From Azoarcus sp. PA01 (GTDB lineage: Bacteria > Pseudomonadota > Gammaproteobacteria > Burkholderiales > Rhodocyclaceae): a stretch of DNA of 64,000 nt. Where the stretch lies: contig LARU01000004.1 of assembly GCA_001274695.2 (NCBI GenBank), forward strand, positions 310,001 through 374,000, given 5' to 3'. This document shows, piece after piece, positions 1 to 8,935 of this stretch; within the stretch, counting starts at the first letter, position 1, and every line of letters starts with the position of its first letter. The notes beneath the pieces are model-generated. The model did not search any database. It was not told the DNA's origin and saw only the letters and a list, made by a program, of their open reading frames with translations. The position numbers and the translations under genes are program-made.

Positions 1-1796
1 TCAACGGTACGCTGCATGAAGATGCGGGCGACTTCCACATGCCGGCGGCCTGGCGCATGGCCGAGGTCGCGCAGGACATGCCGGAAACCAGTCAATCGGC
101 CACCGACTTCGTGATCGAGGGCGATACCGCCCTGCTCGCCGCACAGCAGGAAGTGGCGGCCGCCGAAGCCAGCGACGACGGCGAACGCATGGCCTACGCC
201 TACATGGCCCTGCACGACGCCGGCGCGCACGACGCGCAAGCACGGTCCCAGGCGCTGATCCTCGGGCTCGGCTTCAAGACCACCCAACTGTGCAACCCGG
301 TGAACAGCTTCTCCGGCGGCTGGCGGATGCGCCTGCAACTGGCCCGGGCCCTGATGTGCCCGTCCGACCTGCTGCTCCTCGACGAACCGACCAACCACCT
401 CGACCTCGACGCCCTCGTCTGGCTCGAAGCCTGGCTCAAGCGCTACGCGGGCACGCTGGTCGTGATCAGCCACGACCGCGAATTCCTCGACGCGATCACC
501 GACGTCACGGTGCACATCGACAACCACAAGCTGACCCGCTATGGCGGCAACTACTCCACCTTCGAGGACACGCGCGCCCTGCAGCTGGAGTTGCAGCAGA
601 ACGCCTACGCCAAGCAGCAGGACAAGATCGCCCACCTGCAGAAGTTCATCGCCCGCTTCAAGGCCAAGGCGAGCAAGGCCAAGCAGGCCCAGAGCCGCGT
701 CAAGGCGCTGGACCGCATGGACAAGCTCGCGCCGATACTCGCCAGCGCCGACTTCACCTTCGAGTTCAAGGAGCCGCTCAACCTGCCCAACCCGATGCTG
801 GCGATGGAAGATGCCTGCTTCGGCTATCCGGCGCCCGAGGGGGCCCCCGCCGGCACGCCGCCGACGGTGATCGTGCGTGGCGTGAACAAGTCGGTGATGG
901 CCGGCGAGCGCATCGGCATCCTTGGCGCCAACGGCCGAGGCAAGTCCACGCTGGTGAAGACCATCGCCCGCGATCTCGCCCCCATCAGCGGCATCGTCAC
1001 CGAGGGCAAGGGGCTGCGCATCGGCTATTTCGCCCAGCAGGAACTGGACGTGCTCCGCCCGCAGGACAACCCGCTCGAACACATGGTGCGCATGGCCCGC
1101 GAAGGCCTGCGCGCCGGCCAGAGCGGTCGCGAGCAGGATCTGCGCACCTTCCTGGGCACGTTCAATTTCAGCGGCGACATGGTCCAGCAGCCGGTCGGCA
1201 CCATGAGCGGCGGAGAAAAGGCCCGCCTCGTGCTGTGCATGCTCGTGTGGCAGCGCCCCAACCTGCTGTTGCTGGACGAACCGACCAACCACCTCGACCT
1301 CGCAACCCGGGAAGCCCTGGCAATGGCGCTCAACGAATTCGAGGGCACGGTGATGCTGGTCTCCCACGACCGGGCCTTGCTGCGCTCGGTGTGCGACGAG
1401 TTCTGGCTGGTGGCCCGCGGCGGCGTCGAACCCTTTGACGGCGACCTCGACGATTACCAGCAATACCTGCTCGACGAAGCCCGCCGCGCCCGCGAAGAGC
1501 TCAAGGCCTCACTCAAGAACCCGAAGCACGAGGCCGCTCCGGCACCGGCTGCCGCCCACCGGATCAGCACCGAGAAGCTCAAGAACCTCAAGCGCGACCT
1601 GGGCAAACTGGAGCTAGCGATCCTGGAAGCACAAGCGCGCAAGCACGCCATCGAAGCCCGGCTCGCCAGCGCCCCACCGGTGCAGCAACTTGCCGAACTG
1701 GGAGCCGAGTTGCAGCAGATCGACGAAACCCTGAACGCCCAGGAGGACAGCTGGCTGCGGCTTTCCGAGGAGATCGAAGCGGCAAGCCAGGGCTGA
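1..1796 (+). CDS. yheS: ABC-F family ATPase, YheS type (5' end outside window)
   Basis: Soluble duplicated ABC ATPase of the ABC-F class, which as a family acts on ribosomes rather than in membranes. The frame is open from base 3, ahead of the first Met at 39, and homologous residues precede it, so the true start and the first Walker A lie upstream of the window. Visible in order, numbered from the Met at 39: first signature FSGGWRMRLQ (~91) and Walker B LLLLDEPTNHLD (~112); a charged linker rich in K/A/Q; second Walker A GANGRGKST (~296), signature MSGGEKARLVL and Walker B LLLLDEPTNHLD (~409); then a helical charged C-terminal tail. The order and wording match E. coli YheS closely. The stop at 1794-1796 lies within the antisense extension of the following leftward gene. 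Confidence 0.9.
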   Translation, partial: NGTLHEDAGDFHMPAAWRMAEVAQDMPETSQSATDFVIEGDTALLAAQQEVAAAEASDDGERMAYAYMALHDAGAHDAQARSQALILGLGFKTTQLCNPVNSFSGGWRMRLQLARALMCPSDLLLLDEPTNHLDLDALVWLEAWLKRYAGTLVVISHDREFLDAITDVTVHIDNHKLTRYGGNYSTFEDTRALQLELQQNAYAKQQDKIAHLQKFIARFKAKASKAKQAQSRVKALDRMDKLAPILASADFTFEFKEPLNLPNPMLAMEDACFGYPAPEGAPAGTPPTVIVRGVNKSVMAGERIGILGANGRGKSTLVKTIARDLAPISGIVTEGKGLRIGYFAQQELDVLRPQDNPLEHMVRMAREGLRAGQSGREQDLRTFLGTFNFSGDMVQQPVGTMSGGEKARLVLCMLVWQRPNLLLLDEPTNHLDLATREALAMALNEFEGTVMLVSHDRALLRSVCDEFWLVARGGVEPFDGDLDDYQQYLLDEARRAREELKASLKNPKHEAAPAPAAAHRISTEKLKNLKRDLGKLELAILEAQARKHAIEARLASAPPVQQLAELGAELQQIDETLNAQEDSWLRLSEEIEAASQG

Positions 1797-2642
1797 CGCC
1801 GCCAAGGGGCTATTCAGCGATATCGACTCCCGCCCTGCGCGCGCCGCCTCGATGACCTGCATCACCTCGTTCAGGTCGGCAAGCTTCTCGTCGCGCTTGA
1901 AATGCCCGGTCAATTCGATGTCCGGGTGCAGGCTGCCGGACTCGTAGTGCGCCCAGATTTCCCTGCCGTAATCGGTCGTCAGGAGCTCCGGCGCGAACTG
2001 GCCGAAGTAGGCGGCGAGGTTGTCGACGTCCCGCTCCAGCATGCGGCTGGCGTTGTTATTGGCCGTCGCGTCGATTGCCTGCGGCAGGTCGATGATCACC
2101 GGCCCGTCGGCATCGACCAGGATGTTGTATTCGGACAAATCGCCGTGGACGATGCCCGCACACAGCATGCGCACCACCTGTTGCACTAGAAAGGCGTGGT
2201 GTCGCCGCGCATCCTCTTCGCTCATCACGATGTCGTTGAGCCGGGGTGCCGGTTCCCCGTTCTCATCGGCCACCAGCTCCATGAGCAGCACGCCTTCGTG
2301 GAAGTTGTACGGTATCGGCACGCGCACGCCGGCCGCCGCCAGGCGATAGAGCGCATCGACCTCGGCGCTTTGCCAGGCGGCCTCCTGCTCCTGCCGACCA
2401 TAGCGCGAACCCTTTGCCATCGCACGCGCCTGCCGGCTGTTCTTGACCTTGCGGCCTTCGGTGTAGTCGACGGCCTGACGGAAGGCGCGCTTGTTGGCCT
2501 CCTTGTAGACCTTGGCGCAGCGCACTTCGTCGCCGCACTCGACGACGAAGACCATCGCCTCCTTGCCGCTCATCAACTGACGCGTGACGCGGTTGACGAG
2601 ACCGTCCGTCACCAGCGGCTCGATTCTGCTTGGCGTTCTCAT
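1614..2642 (-). CDS. RIO1-type serine/threonine protein kinase, with abnormal C-terminal tail
   Basis: Atypical RIO-family kinase fold. Visible: Gly-rich region GKEAMVFVVE (~26-35), ATP-anchoring Lys in CAKVYKE (K44), catalytic loop HGDLSEYNI (D168, N173) and metal-binding IIDLPQA (D185). The kinase core ends near residue 270 (VIEAARAGR). The remaining ~70 residues are read largely from the antisense strand of the ABC-F gene and look unlike a natural kinase tail. In another frame a TAG lies at 1810-1812, just beyond the ABC-F stop, so the ancestral gene probably ended there and a one-base indel near 1815-1830 extended it. Function in bacteria is poorly known. The kinase call is firm; the end coordinate is doubtful. 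Confidence 0.8.
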   Translation of the reverse strand: MRTPSRIEPLVTDGLVNRVTRQLMSGKEAMVFVVECGDEVRCAKVYKEANKRAFRQAVDYTEGRKVKNSRQARAMAKGSRYGRQEQEAAWQSAEVDALYRLAAAGVRVPIPYNFHEGVLLMELVADENGEPAPRLNDIVMSEEDARRHHAFLVQQVVRMLCAGIVHGDLSEYNILVDADGPVIIDLPQAIDATANNNASRMLERDVDNLAAYFGQFAPELLTTDYGREIWAHYESGSLHPDIELTGHFKRDEKLADLNEVMQVIEAARAGRESISLNSPLAASALACRFDLLGKPQPAVLLGVQGFVDLLQLGSQFGKLLHRWGAGEPGFDGVLARLCFQDR

Positions 2643-3364
2643 GCTCTCGTCCTGATGAACTGCGTGGAATTGGGCATAACCGAACAGCTTACACCCTTAC
2701 CGCCTCATGTCGGGGCAGAGCGCATGGCGCCACACTAGACATCGTTGCCGACGAATACGATCCCCATGGCCTCCTGGCGGCCTACGACGCTGCGGGCGAA
2801 GAACTGGCCCGGCTGCGCGTGGATACGGGATTCAGACTGACAACGGCCAGCGCGCATGCGTGGCTCGAGGGTGACTTCCGCCGGCCCGGCTGATCAATGG
2901 ACCTACCGCCACCTTCGAGGTGGTCTTCTTTGCGGCGACACCTGTTCGGCCTGACCCGCCGTTGGTCCGGCGCGCGCAATCAGGCGGCAATGGGCCGGGT
3001 ACCTGTCGTTCACCTGTTTGTCGCGGTCATCGACCGCTTGTCACTTCAGGCTACAGCCGGATCCGACCCACTGCTGCCGGCCGCGTCAACAGAGTACCGC
3101 GTACTCCGCGACATCAGCGAGGCGCTGGGTAGCCAGCGGCGGACGTTGAAGGTGTTGCGGTCGCCCTCAGAGTGCTTGGCCGTGCCTCGGACCGCGATCG
3201 CGCGCAGGCCGCAGGTAATCCCGCCCTGCGCAGCGTCGACAATTCTTACAGATGACTGGAGTTTCCGCGCCAGAAACGTCGGCCGCGGCACAAACACGTC
3301 GAAATTCGAGCGTCGGCACGTTCTCTGCATGACATCGGCGGACAGCAATAGCCTGGAGGAGATC
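2643..3364. other. Intergenic stretch without a convincing gene
   Basis: About 720 bases between the divergent RIO kinase and the PEP-CTERM gene. An open frame at 2630-2893 (+) ends in a plausibly protein-like stretch (VADEYDPHGLLAAYDAAG), but it has no recognisable family and its start lies inside the kinase start region; it could be the tail of a decayed gene. The frame that continues into the PEP-CTERM gene upstream of 3365 has no family features and is treated as untranslated. No tRNA or clear terminator was seen. Confidence 0.4.
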
Positions 3365-3991
3365 ATGCTGCGCACACTGCTGGCGGTCCTCGCGACCTGC
3401 TTCTGCCTACCCGCTTCCGCGGTCCCCATCACCTACATATTCTCGGGGGTGGTGACGGACGATCGTTTCGGCACCGGAGTCTCGACCTTCACCGGCGAGT
3501 TCGTCTTTGATTCAGCTGCGCCGGACTTGGACCCCAACACAAGTTTTGGCCTCTATTCGGGACCGGGGTTCCGGATGAGCGTCGAGTTCGACGGCGGCGT
3601 CGTCTCGGGAGCTGTCGAACCGATTGCGATCTTCGTCGGCAACGACATCAACGACCCCGGCACCGATGAATTCTCCGTTCTAACCGAGGGGGACCAGGAC
3701 TTCTCCCTGCCCCTCGTGCTTCAGGATTCTTCCCTCACCATTTTCACCTCGGACGCCCTGCCCGCGTTTGCGCTTTCGCTTGCCGCGTTCGACTTCAAAG
3801 ACTTTGGCTTTTTTTCATCTGCTATTTCTGATATTCGGGTAGCAATCTTAGGTGAAGTCACAACTCTCCGCTGTGTCAGCGGCTGCGCGCCGGCCGCCGT
3901 GCCGGAGCCCGGGACGCTGATGCTGACGACCGCCGCACTGGCCGCGTTCGCGCTGCGCCGTCGCCTATCGGCCGGGCACGGCTCGCGTTGA
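3365..3991 (+). CDS. Exported protein with PEP-CTERM sorting signal
   Basis: 208-residue secreted protein of unknown activity. The ATG at 3365 is chosen because GGAGGA lies 4 bases upstream and the product then begins with a signal peptide (MLRTLLAVLATCFCLPASA). The C-terminus has the tripartite PEP-CTERM signal: VPEPGT, a hydrophobic segment (LMLTTAALAAFAL) and an Arg cluster (RRR). In this family the signal is cut by exosortase (EpsH) and the proteins are tied to exopolysaccharide producers. No exosortase gene is in the window. The middle is a low-charge, beta-rich domain that I cannot name. An IS21-family element sits 10 bases after the stop codon. Confidence 0.85.
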   Translation: MLRTLLAVLATCFCLPASAVPITYIFSGVVTDDRFGTGVSTFTGEFVFDSAAPDLDPNTSFGLYSGPGFRMSVEFDGGVVSGAVEPIAIFVGNDINDPGTDEFSVLTEGDQDFSLPLVLQDSSLTIFTSDALPAFALSLAAFDFKDFGFFSSAISDIRVAILGEVTTLRCVSGCAPAAVPEPGTLMLTTAALAAFALRRRLSAGHGSR

Positions 3992-4008
3992 TCGGCTACG
4001 CTGTCACC

Positions 4009-4128
4009 GACCGGCACATAGGAGCCAGTTGATGATCGGCACAATGGAGCCAGCGCGTGATCGGCACATTGAGGCCAGGGCGTGATCGGCACATAGGCGC
4101 CAGCGCCGGATCGGCGTAATGGAGCCAG
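4009..4128 (+). repeat. Five 20-bp repeats at exact 25-bp period (IS21 left end)
   Basis: Copies start at 4009, 4034, 4059, 4084 and 4109, each close to GATCGGCACATAGGAGCCAG. At the right end two inverted copies lie at 6617-6636 and 6641-6660, with a 24-bp offset. In IS21-family elements such repeats are transposase binding sites. The last left copy (GATCGGCGTAATGG) is the most diverged. Confidence 0.9.
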
Positions 4129-4205
4129 CAAAGTTCTGACGGACGTCTCGACCTTGAGCGGTCCATCGCTACCCTGCCGGGTTTTGGTTTGGCAGGAGGG
4201 AGCCG

Positions 4206-5753
4206 GTGGCCCGCAGGAGCATCGAGATGTACGAGTACCGCCAGGCCCTGATGCGCATGCGCCAGGGCGACTCCGAGCGCGAGATTGCGCGCGCGAAGCT
4301 GATGGGACGGGCCAAGGCCGCCCGTTTCCGCGAATTGGCCGCAGCCCGCGGCTGGCTCGATCCGGAGCACCCGGTTCCGGAAGATGCCGAGATCGCCGCG
4401 GCGATCGGCAGTCCGCGGCTGCCGGTGACGGCGCAATCATCGATCGCCGCGTTCCGGCCGCTGGTCGAGCAGTGGCTCGCACAGGGGGTCTCCGGCGTGG
4501 TGATCCACGCCACCCTTAAACGTGAGCACGGCTTCACCGGGCACTATTCCAGCGTGCGCCGGCTTGTCGCCACGATCGAGCGCGAGCGCCCGCCCGAGGC
4601 GACCGTGCGGCTGTCGTTCGCGCCTGGCGAGGCAGCGCAGGTCGATTTCGGCGCCGGCCCGCAGCTCGTCGATCCCGCCTCCGGTGAGCTGCGCCGCACG
4701 TGGGCCTTCGTGATGACGCTGTGTTTCTCGCGGCACCAGTACGTCGAGTTCGTGTGGGATCAGAGCGTGCGCACCTGGCTCGGCTGCCATCGGCGCGCCT
4801 TCGAGTGGTTCGGCGCGGTGCCTGCGCGCCTCATCATCGACAACGCCAAGTGCGCCATCACCAAGGCGTGCGCGCACGACCCCCAAGTGCAACGTGCTTA
4901 CGCCGAATGCGCCGAAGGCTACGGCTTTCGCATCGACGCCTGTCCGCCCCAGGAGCCGCAGAAGAAGGGCATCGTCGAGGCGGGCGTCAAATACGTCAAA
5001 GGCAACTTCCTGCCCACGCGCAGCTTCCGCGATCTGGCCGATCTGAACGCGCAGGCGCGTGACTGGGTGTTGAAGGAAGCCGGGCTGCGCATTCACGGCA
5101 CGACACGCATCAAACCGCTGGACAGCTTCGCCGTCGAGCGCAGTGTGCTGCGGCCGTTGCCCGCAGTACCGCCGGATCTGGGCACTTGGCATCAGGTGTC
5201 GGTGCATCGCGACTGCCACGTCAGCTTCGAGCGCGTGCTGTACTCCGTGCCATTCACCTTGGTCGGCAAGAGTTTGTGGTTGCGCGCGACCGACAGCGTG
5301 GTCACGGTCTATCAGGACTTCAAACCCGTTGCCACGCATGCCCGCGCCCGTCGTCCCGGCGAGCGGCGCACCGTCATCGATCATCTGCCGCCCTCGGCGC
5401 AACGTTTCTTCGCGCACGACCGCAGTTGGTGTCTGCAACAGGCCGCGGAGATCGGAACCGCGTGCGCCCAGCTCATCGGGCGCCTCTTGAGCGACCGCAT
5501 CAGTGAGCGGCTGCGTGCCGCGCAGGGCGTGCTGCAGCTGAAGAGCCGCTACGGCGCTGCGCGCCTGGAGGCGGCCTGCGAGCGTGCACTCGCCCACGAC
5601 AGCCCGCATTACCGCACCGTCAAGACCATCCTCGCCGGCGGCCACGACTTGCAGCCGCTCACCCCCGTGAGTACCGAACCCTACGCCGGCCGCGCCCGTT
5701 TCGCCCGTGCGACCGCGGCGCTCTTCGCCGACGATCCGACGTCGTTTCACTGA
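4206..5753 (+). CDS. istA: IS21-family transposase IstA
   Basis: 515-residue DDE transposase. The GTG start at 4206 has AGGAGGG five bases upstream. The N-terminus is a helix-turn-helix (REIARAKLMGRAKAARFRE). The catalytic core shows D147 (AAQVDFGAGP), a second Asp in LIIDNAKCAI (~212) and Glu in KKGIVEAGVKYVKG (~257). The C-terminal beta-barrel region follows. Length and order are normal for the family and the reading frame is intact, so the element may still be mobile. istB follows 41 bases downstream. Confidence 0.95.
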   Translation: MARRSIEMYEYRQALMRMRQGDSEREIARAKLMGRAKAARFRELAAARGWLDPEHPVPEDAEIAAAIGSPRLPVTAQSSIAAFRPLVEQWLAQGVSGVVIHATLKREHGFTGHYSSVRRLVATIERERPPEATVRLSFAPGEAAQVDFGAGPQLVDPASGELRRTWAFVMTLCFSRHQYVEFVWDQSVRTWLGCHRRAFEWFGAVPARLIIDNAKCAITKACAHDPQVQRAYAECAEGYGFRIDACPPQEPQKKGIVEAGVKYVKGNFLPTRSFRDLADLNAQARDWVLKEAGLRIHGTTRIKPLDSFAVERSVLRPLPAVPPDLGTWHQVSVHRDCHVSFERVLYSVPFTLVGKSLWLRATDSVVTVYQDFKPVATHARARRPGERRTVIDHLPPSAQRFFAHDRSWCLQQAAEIGTACAQLIGRLLSDRISERLRAAQGVLQLKSRYGAARLEAACERALAHDSPHYRTVKTILAGGHDLQPLTPVSTEPYAGRARFARATAALFADDPTSFH

Positions 5754-5794
5754 CCGGGTGCACCGCGCGCCCCCTTTACCCAAGGAGTCCCACC

Positions 5795-6583
5795 ATGAAT
5801 CCCGCCACCGAACTGGCACCGCAACTCAAACAACTGCGCCTTTCCGGCATCCTCGATTCGCTCGACGCGCGCAATCGCCAGGCGATCGACGCGAAGCTCG
5901 CCTATACGGAATTCCTCGCGCTGCTGATCCAGGACGAGGTCGCGCGGCGCGAGCAGAAGAAGTTCGCCACGCGGCTGCGTCGCGCCGCGTTTCGCGCTAC
6001 CAAGACGCTCGAAGGCTTCGAGTTCGACCGGCTGCCCTCGACCAACCGCGCGTTGGTGCATGATCTCGCGACCGGGCGCTACATCGATGAACGTGCCCCG
6101 GTGCTCATCGTCGGCCCCTGCGGCACCGGCAAGAGCCATCTCGCGCAGGCGCTCGGGCACTGCGCGGTGCGCCAGGGTCACGACGTCGTCTTCGCGTCCT
6201 GCTCGCAGTTGCTCGCGAGCCTCAATGCGGCGCGGGCTACCGGAGCCTATGAACGGAAGCTCCAGCAACTGGCGCGCGTGCCGGTCCTCATCATCGATGA
6301 CTTCGGGCTGAAACCGCTGCGTTCGCCCGCCGACGAAGACCTGCATGACCTGATCGCCGAACGTTACGAGCAGGCCGCCACCGTCGTCACCAGCAACCTC
6401 GACTTCACCGAGTGGGACCAGGCCTTCCCGGGTAACCGCCTACTTGCTTCCGCCACCGTCGATCGCCTGCGTCACAACGCCTACTGCCTGACGCTCGACG
6501 GGGCTTCCTACCGCTCGCCCCGACACGGTCCAAACAAGGCCAAAACAGCCCTTGCCAGCACCCCGAAAAACAACGAATCTTGA
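5795..6583 (+). CDS. istB: IS21-family AAA+ helper ATPase IstB
   Basis: 262-residue AAA+ ATPase that in IS21 elements assembles on target DNA and recruits IstA. The start ATG follows AAGGAG. Walker [11 protein letters not shown] (~107) and Walker B VLIIDDFG (~163) are intact; the Arg-rich C-terminus is usual for the family. The C-terminal extension ([16 protein letters not shown]) lies inside the element and stops about 80 bases before its right end. Confidence 0.95.
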   Translation: MNPATELAPQLKQLRLSGILDSLDARNRQAIDAKLAYTEFLALLIQDEVARREQKKFATRLRRAAFRATKTLEGFEFDRLPSTNRALVHDLATGRYIDERAPVLIVGPCGTGKSHLAQALGHCAVRQGHDVVFASCSQLLASLNAARATGAYERKLQQLARVPVLIIDDFGLKPLRSPADEDLHDLIAERYEQAATVVTSNLDFTEWDQAFPGNRLLASATVDRLRHNAYCLTLDGASYRSPRHGPNKAKTALASTPKNNES

Positions 6584-6667
6584 ACCCCCGCAGACGTTCG
6601 TCAGAGCCCCTTCCAGCTGGCTCCTATATGCCGATCATCGGTGGCTCTATTGTGCCGGTCAGTGACA

Positions 6668-6835
6668 TACGCCGACTGCACCGGTTCGATCAGCCCGGGG
6701 CCCTGCGACCGCGGATTACCCACCGCCTTGCCCACCGGATACGCTTCCATGGGATCTGCTGGATAGGGCGTCATGAGCTCGCTGGCGATCCCTGGATCGG
6801 TCGGGCTCCGCCCAAACCCGCCCTCGCCGGGAGGC
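6668..6835 (-). pseudogene. C-terminal remnant of SRAP/YedK (HMCES) family peptidase
   Basis: Leftward reading gives [18 protein letters not shown], then [17 protein letters not shown], which is the conserved C-terminal part of SOS-response-associated peptidases that crosslink to abasic sites. The catalytic N-terminal Cys domain is missing. The reading frame runs directly into the IS21 right end. Without the insertion the codon after QSA would be TAG, assembled from the target site. Right boundary near 6835 is approximate. Confidence 0.7.
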
Positions 6836-6844
6836 AGCCGCCGG

Positions 6845-6925
6845 GGGATGGCGTCCAGCGCGGCCCGTTCATCCCCGACGAGTACAACCTGCTCGATGCC
6901 TCGGGTAACAGCCGTATAGATCCGG
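6845..6925 (-). pseudogene. Short remnant of a RecD/UvrD-like helicase C-terminus
   Basis: Leftward reading gives [20 protein letters not shown] followed by RAALDAI. This resembles helicase motif VI and the strand after it in RecD2/TraI-type helicases (YTAxTRGxxxVVLVGDxxAL). Only about 28 residues remain. It runs on into the SRAP fragment on one side and stops abruptly at the tartrate dehydratase fragment on the other, so it is a deletion product, not a gene. Confidence 0.5.
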
Positions 6926-7158
6926 GCGGCTGTGCGGTGCTGGCGGCCACCAAGGTCGAGGAGATCGAGCGGGCGGAGTGGCAGGATCTCGGCATGCCGG
7001 AAACGCTGTGGGTGAATCGGGTGAAGGAGTTCGGTCCCCTGATCATTTCCATCGACACCAAGGGCACCAATCTCATCGAGCAGAACAAGGCCCGCTTCAA
7101 CGAGCGCAAGAACCCGGCAATCGAGCGGATCAAAAGCCAGGTTCGATTCATCAAGTAG
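6922..7158 (+). pseudogene. ttdB: C-terminal remnant of L(+)-tartrate dehydratase beta subunit
   Basis: About 78 codons from [16 protein letters not shown] to IKSQVRFIK, then TAG. The block [20 protein letters not shown] matches the end of TtdB closely (E. coli TtdB has [20 protein letters not shown]). The N-terminal ~120 residues are absent; upstream sequence in this frame is antisense to the helicase and SRAP remnants. No alpha subunit is present. Non-functional remnant. Confidence 0.8.
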
Positions 7159-7291
7159 CAAAATAACGTGCCGGGCGGGACGGGCGACAGATCAAGACTT
7201 CACTGAAGGAGGCAACGCGACGAGCGATAGCTACTTGGAGGGAGCGGCCACAAATCTGACCGCTCGGTAGGAGTGCTGACCGGCGGGTTGT

Positions 7292-7321
7292 GGCCGTTGT
7301 GATCAGCTGATCATAACGGCC
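7292..7321. repeat. 30-bp near-perfect palindrome at IS1182 insertion edge
   Basis: GGCCGTTGTGATCAG followed by CTGATCATAACGGCC; the arms pair with one mismatch. The last four bases (GGCC) are the left copy of the target duplication of the following insertion sequence, so the element inserted at the edge of this palindrome. Confidence 0.8.
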
Positions 7322-8935
7322 GAGGCTGTGTAAAAACGGTTCAACCTGCGCTGCCCGGCGTCCGCGTCGGCAGGACTCTTGGCAATTCAAGTCATTCGCT
7401 GGCGGCGAGGCGGCGTTATTGAGGACGTAATAGACCTGCTTCAGGCCCGCATCGCTGCCATCAGTGCCTCGTTTCCCATCAGATTCATTACTCGCTTCAG
7501 GTTGTACGCCAGAACGTGCAAACTCATCTCCGTTCGGACGCGTTCGAGGCCCTTGGTCAGAAAGTGGGTCGCGCCCATCCACGCCTTGAGGGTGCCGAAG
7601 GGGTGTTCGACCGTCCGACGTCGGATACGCATACTGTCCGGCGCTTTATCGAGCCGCGCCTGCATGACCTCCAGCTCTTCCTCATGCACCCAGCGGCTCA
7701 CACGCCGATAGTCACTCGGGGTGCATTGGTGCTTGAGGGCACATCGCGGGCAGGATGAGCTCCAGTAGCGATTCATCGTCAGCCTCGCCTCGACTCGCGC
7801 AAAGCGCCAGATCAGGCGCTCGCCGGCTGGACAGACGTACTCGTCGTTGTCACGGTCGTACACGAAGTCTGCCCGGTCGAACCGCCCCTCGGCTTTCGCG
7901 TTGGAAGTCGTGCTTTTCGGAACGAGCGGCACGACGCCGGCTTTGTGGCAGGCGAGGATTTCCTCGCTCTTGAAATAGCCCCGATCGGCGATTGCCGTGA
8001 GGTACTCCACTCGCATCGCCTTGCGGGCCTGCTTGCCCATCTTGCTCAGTTGATCTCGGTCCAGCCCGTCGTTGGTTACCTCGTGGGCGACGATCAGGTG
8101 GTTCTTGGTCTCGACGGCCGTCTGCACGTTGTAGCCGACGATGCCCGTGCCCCGCGTCTTCATCGAGCGGGCGTCGGGATCCGTGAGGGAAACCTGCTTG
8201 TCGGGCGCGTTCTCGAGCTGCACGCCGATCGCTTCGAGTTCCTTCATTCGCGCCTTCAGCGTCGTAATCTTGTCCTGCAGTCGCTCCTTCTTCGCCTGGG
8301 CCACAGCCGGCTCTTGCCGGTCAGCGCTGTCCATCTCGACCAGGTAGCGCTCGATGCTCGATTCGATCTCTTCCATGCGCCGTTGCAGCTTGGCGCTGGT
8401 GAAGTTGCGATCGCGGTTATTGACTGCCTTGAATTTGCTGCCGTCGATCGCGACCACCGCTTCGGCGAACAGTCCCAGTTCGCGGCACAGCACGACGAAC
8501 TGGCGACAGACGCCACGGATGCCCTTCGGATTGTCCTTGCGGAAGTTGGCGATGGTCTTGAAGTCGGGCGTCAGGCGTCCGATGAGCCACATCAACTCCA
8601 GGTTGCGCTGAGCTTCGCGCTCCAGGCGCCGACTCGACTGGATCCGGTTCAGGTAGCCGTAGATGTAGAGTTTGAGGAGCGCGGCCGGATGGTAGGCGGG
8701 GCGTCCGGTGGCCGCTGGATCGACGCCAGCGAAGCCCAGCTTGCGCAGATCAAGCTCATCGACGAAGACGTCGATCACCCGTACCGGATTTGTCTCGGCG
8801 ACAAAGTCATCCAGACTCTCGGGTAGTAATGCGCTCTGTGTCCGGCACTGTCCTTCGATGAATCGTTTCATGGCACCCGATCACCCTGACAACAATGCCA
8901 ATATCATGCCATAAGAGGCGTTTTTACACAGCCTC
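7322..8935 (-). mobile_element. IS1182-family insertion sequence
   Basis: 1614-bp element with perfect 17-bp inverted ends: GAGGCTGTGTAAAAACG at 7322-7338 and its complement at 8919-8935. It is flanked by GGCC on both sides (7318-7321 and 8936-8939), a 4-bp palindromic target duplication typical of IS1182 relatives. It carries one intact transposase gene on the minus strand. Confidence 0.9.
7441..8871 (-). CDS. IS1182-family transposase
   Basis: 476 residues, full length for the family. The N-terminal DUF772-like region (PVRVIDVFVDELDLRKLGF, GRPAYHPAALLKLYIYGYLN) precedes the DDE core: D143 in AIDGSKFKA, Asp in TAIADRGYFKSEE and Glu in RRTVEHPFGTLKAWMG. A charged coiled insertion (residues ~165-225) and a four-Cys cluster (CPAGER, CPRCALKHQC) lie in the core. 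The frame is intact. Confidence 0.93.
   Translation of the reverse strand: MKRFIEGQCRTQSALLPESLDDFVAETNPVRVIDVFVDELDLRKLGFAGVDPAATGRPAYHPAALLKLYIYGYLNRIQSSRRLEREAQRNLELMWLIGRLTPDFKTIANFRKDNPKGIRGVCRQFVVLCRELGLFAEAVVAIDGSKFKAVNNRDRNFTSAKLQRRMEEIESSIERYLVEMDSADRQEPAVAQAKKERLQDKITTLKARMKELEAIGVQLENAPDKQVSLTDPDARSMKTRGTGIVGYNVQTAVETKNHLIVAHEVTNDGLDRDQLSKMGKQARKAMRVEYLTAIADRGYFKSEEILACHKAGVVPLVPKSTTSNAKAEGRFDRADFVYDRDNDEYVCPAGERLIWRFARVEARLTMNRYWSSSCPRCALKHQCTPSDYRRVSRWVHEEELEVMQARLDKAPDSMRIRRRTVEHPFGTLKAWMGATHFLTKGLERVRTEMSLHVLAYNLKRVMNLMGNEALMAAMRA

Larger units (their letters stand above)
4002..6667 (+). mobile_element. Complete IS21-family insertion sequence (istA-istB)
   Basis: 2666-bp element. 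Left end TGTCACCGACCGGCACATAG and right end (read inward) TGTCACTGACCGGCACAATA are imperfect inverted repeats. It is flanked by the 5-bp direct repeat TACGC (3997-4001 and 6668-6672), which shows an intact insertion. It carries transposase istA and helper ATPase istB. Multiple internal binding-site repeats lie at both ends (five at left, two at right), as expected of IS21. Removing the element and one TACGC copy restores a TAG stop codon for the leftward SRAP remnant at the right edge. Confidence 0.95.

Noticed and set aside
4009..4128. Regularly spaced repeats that could suggest a CRISPR array
   Set aside because: Period 25 with 5-base spacers is far too short, and the copies lie at the end of an IS21 element with matching repeats at its other end.
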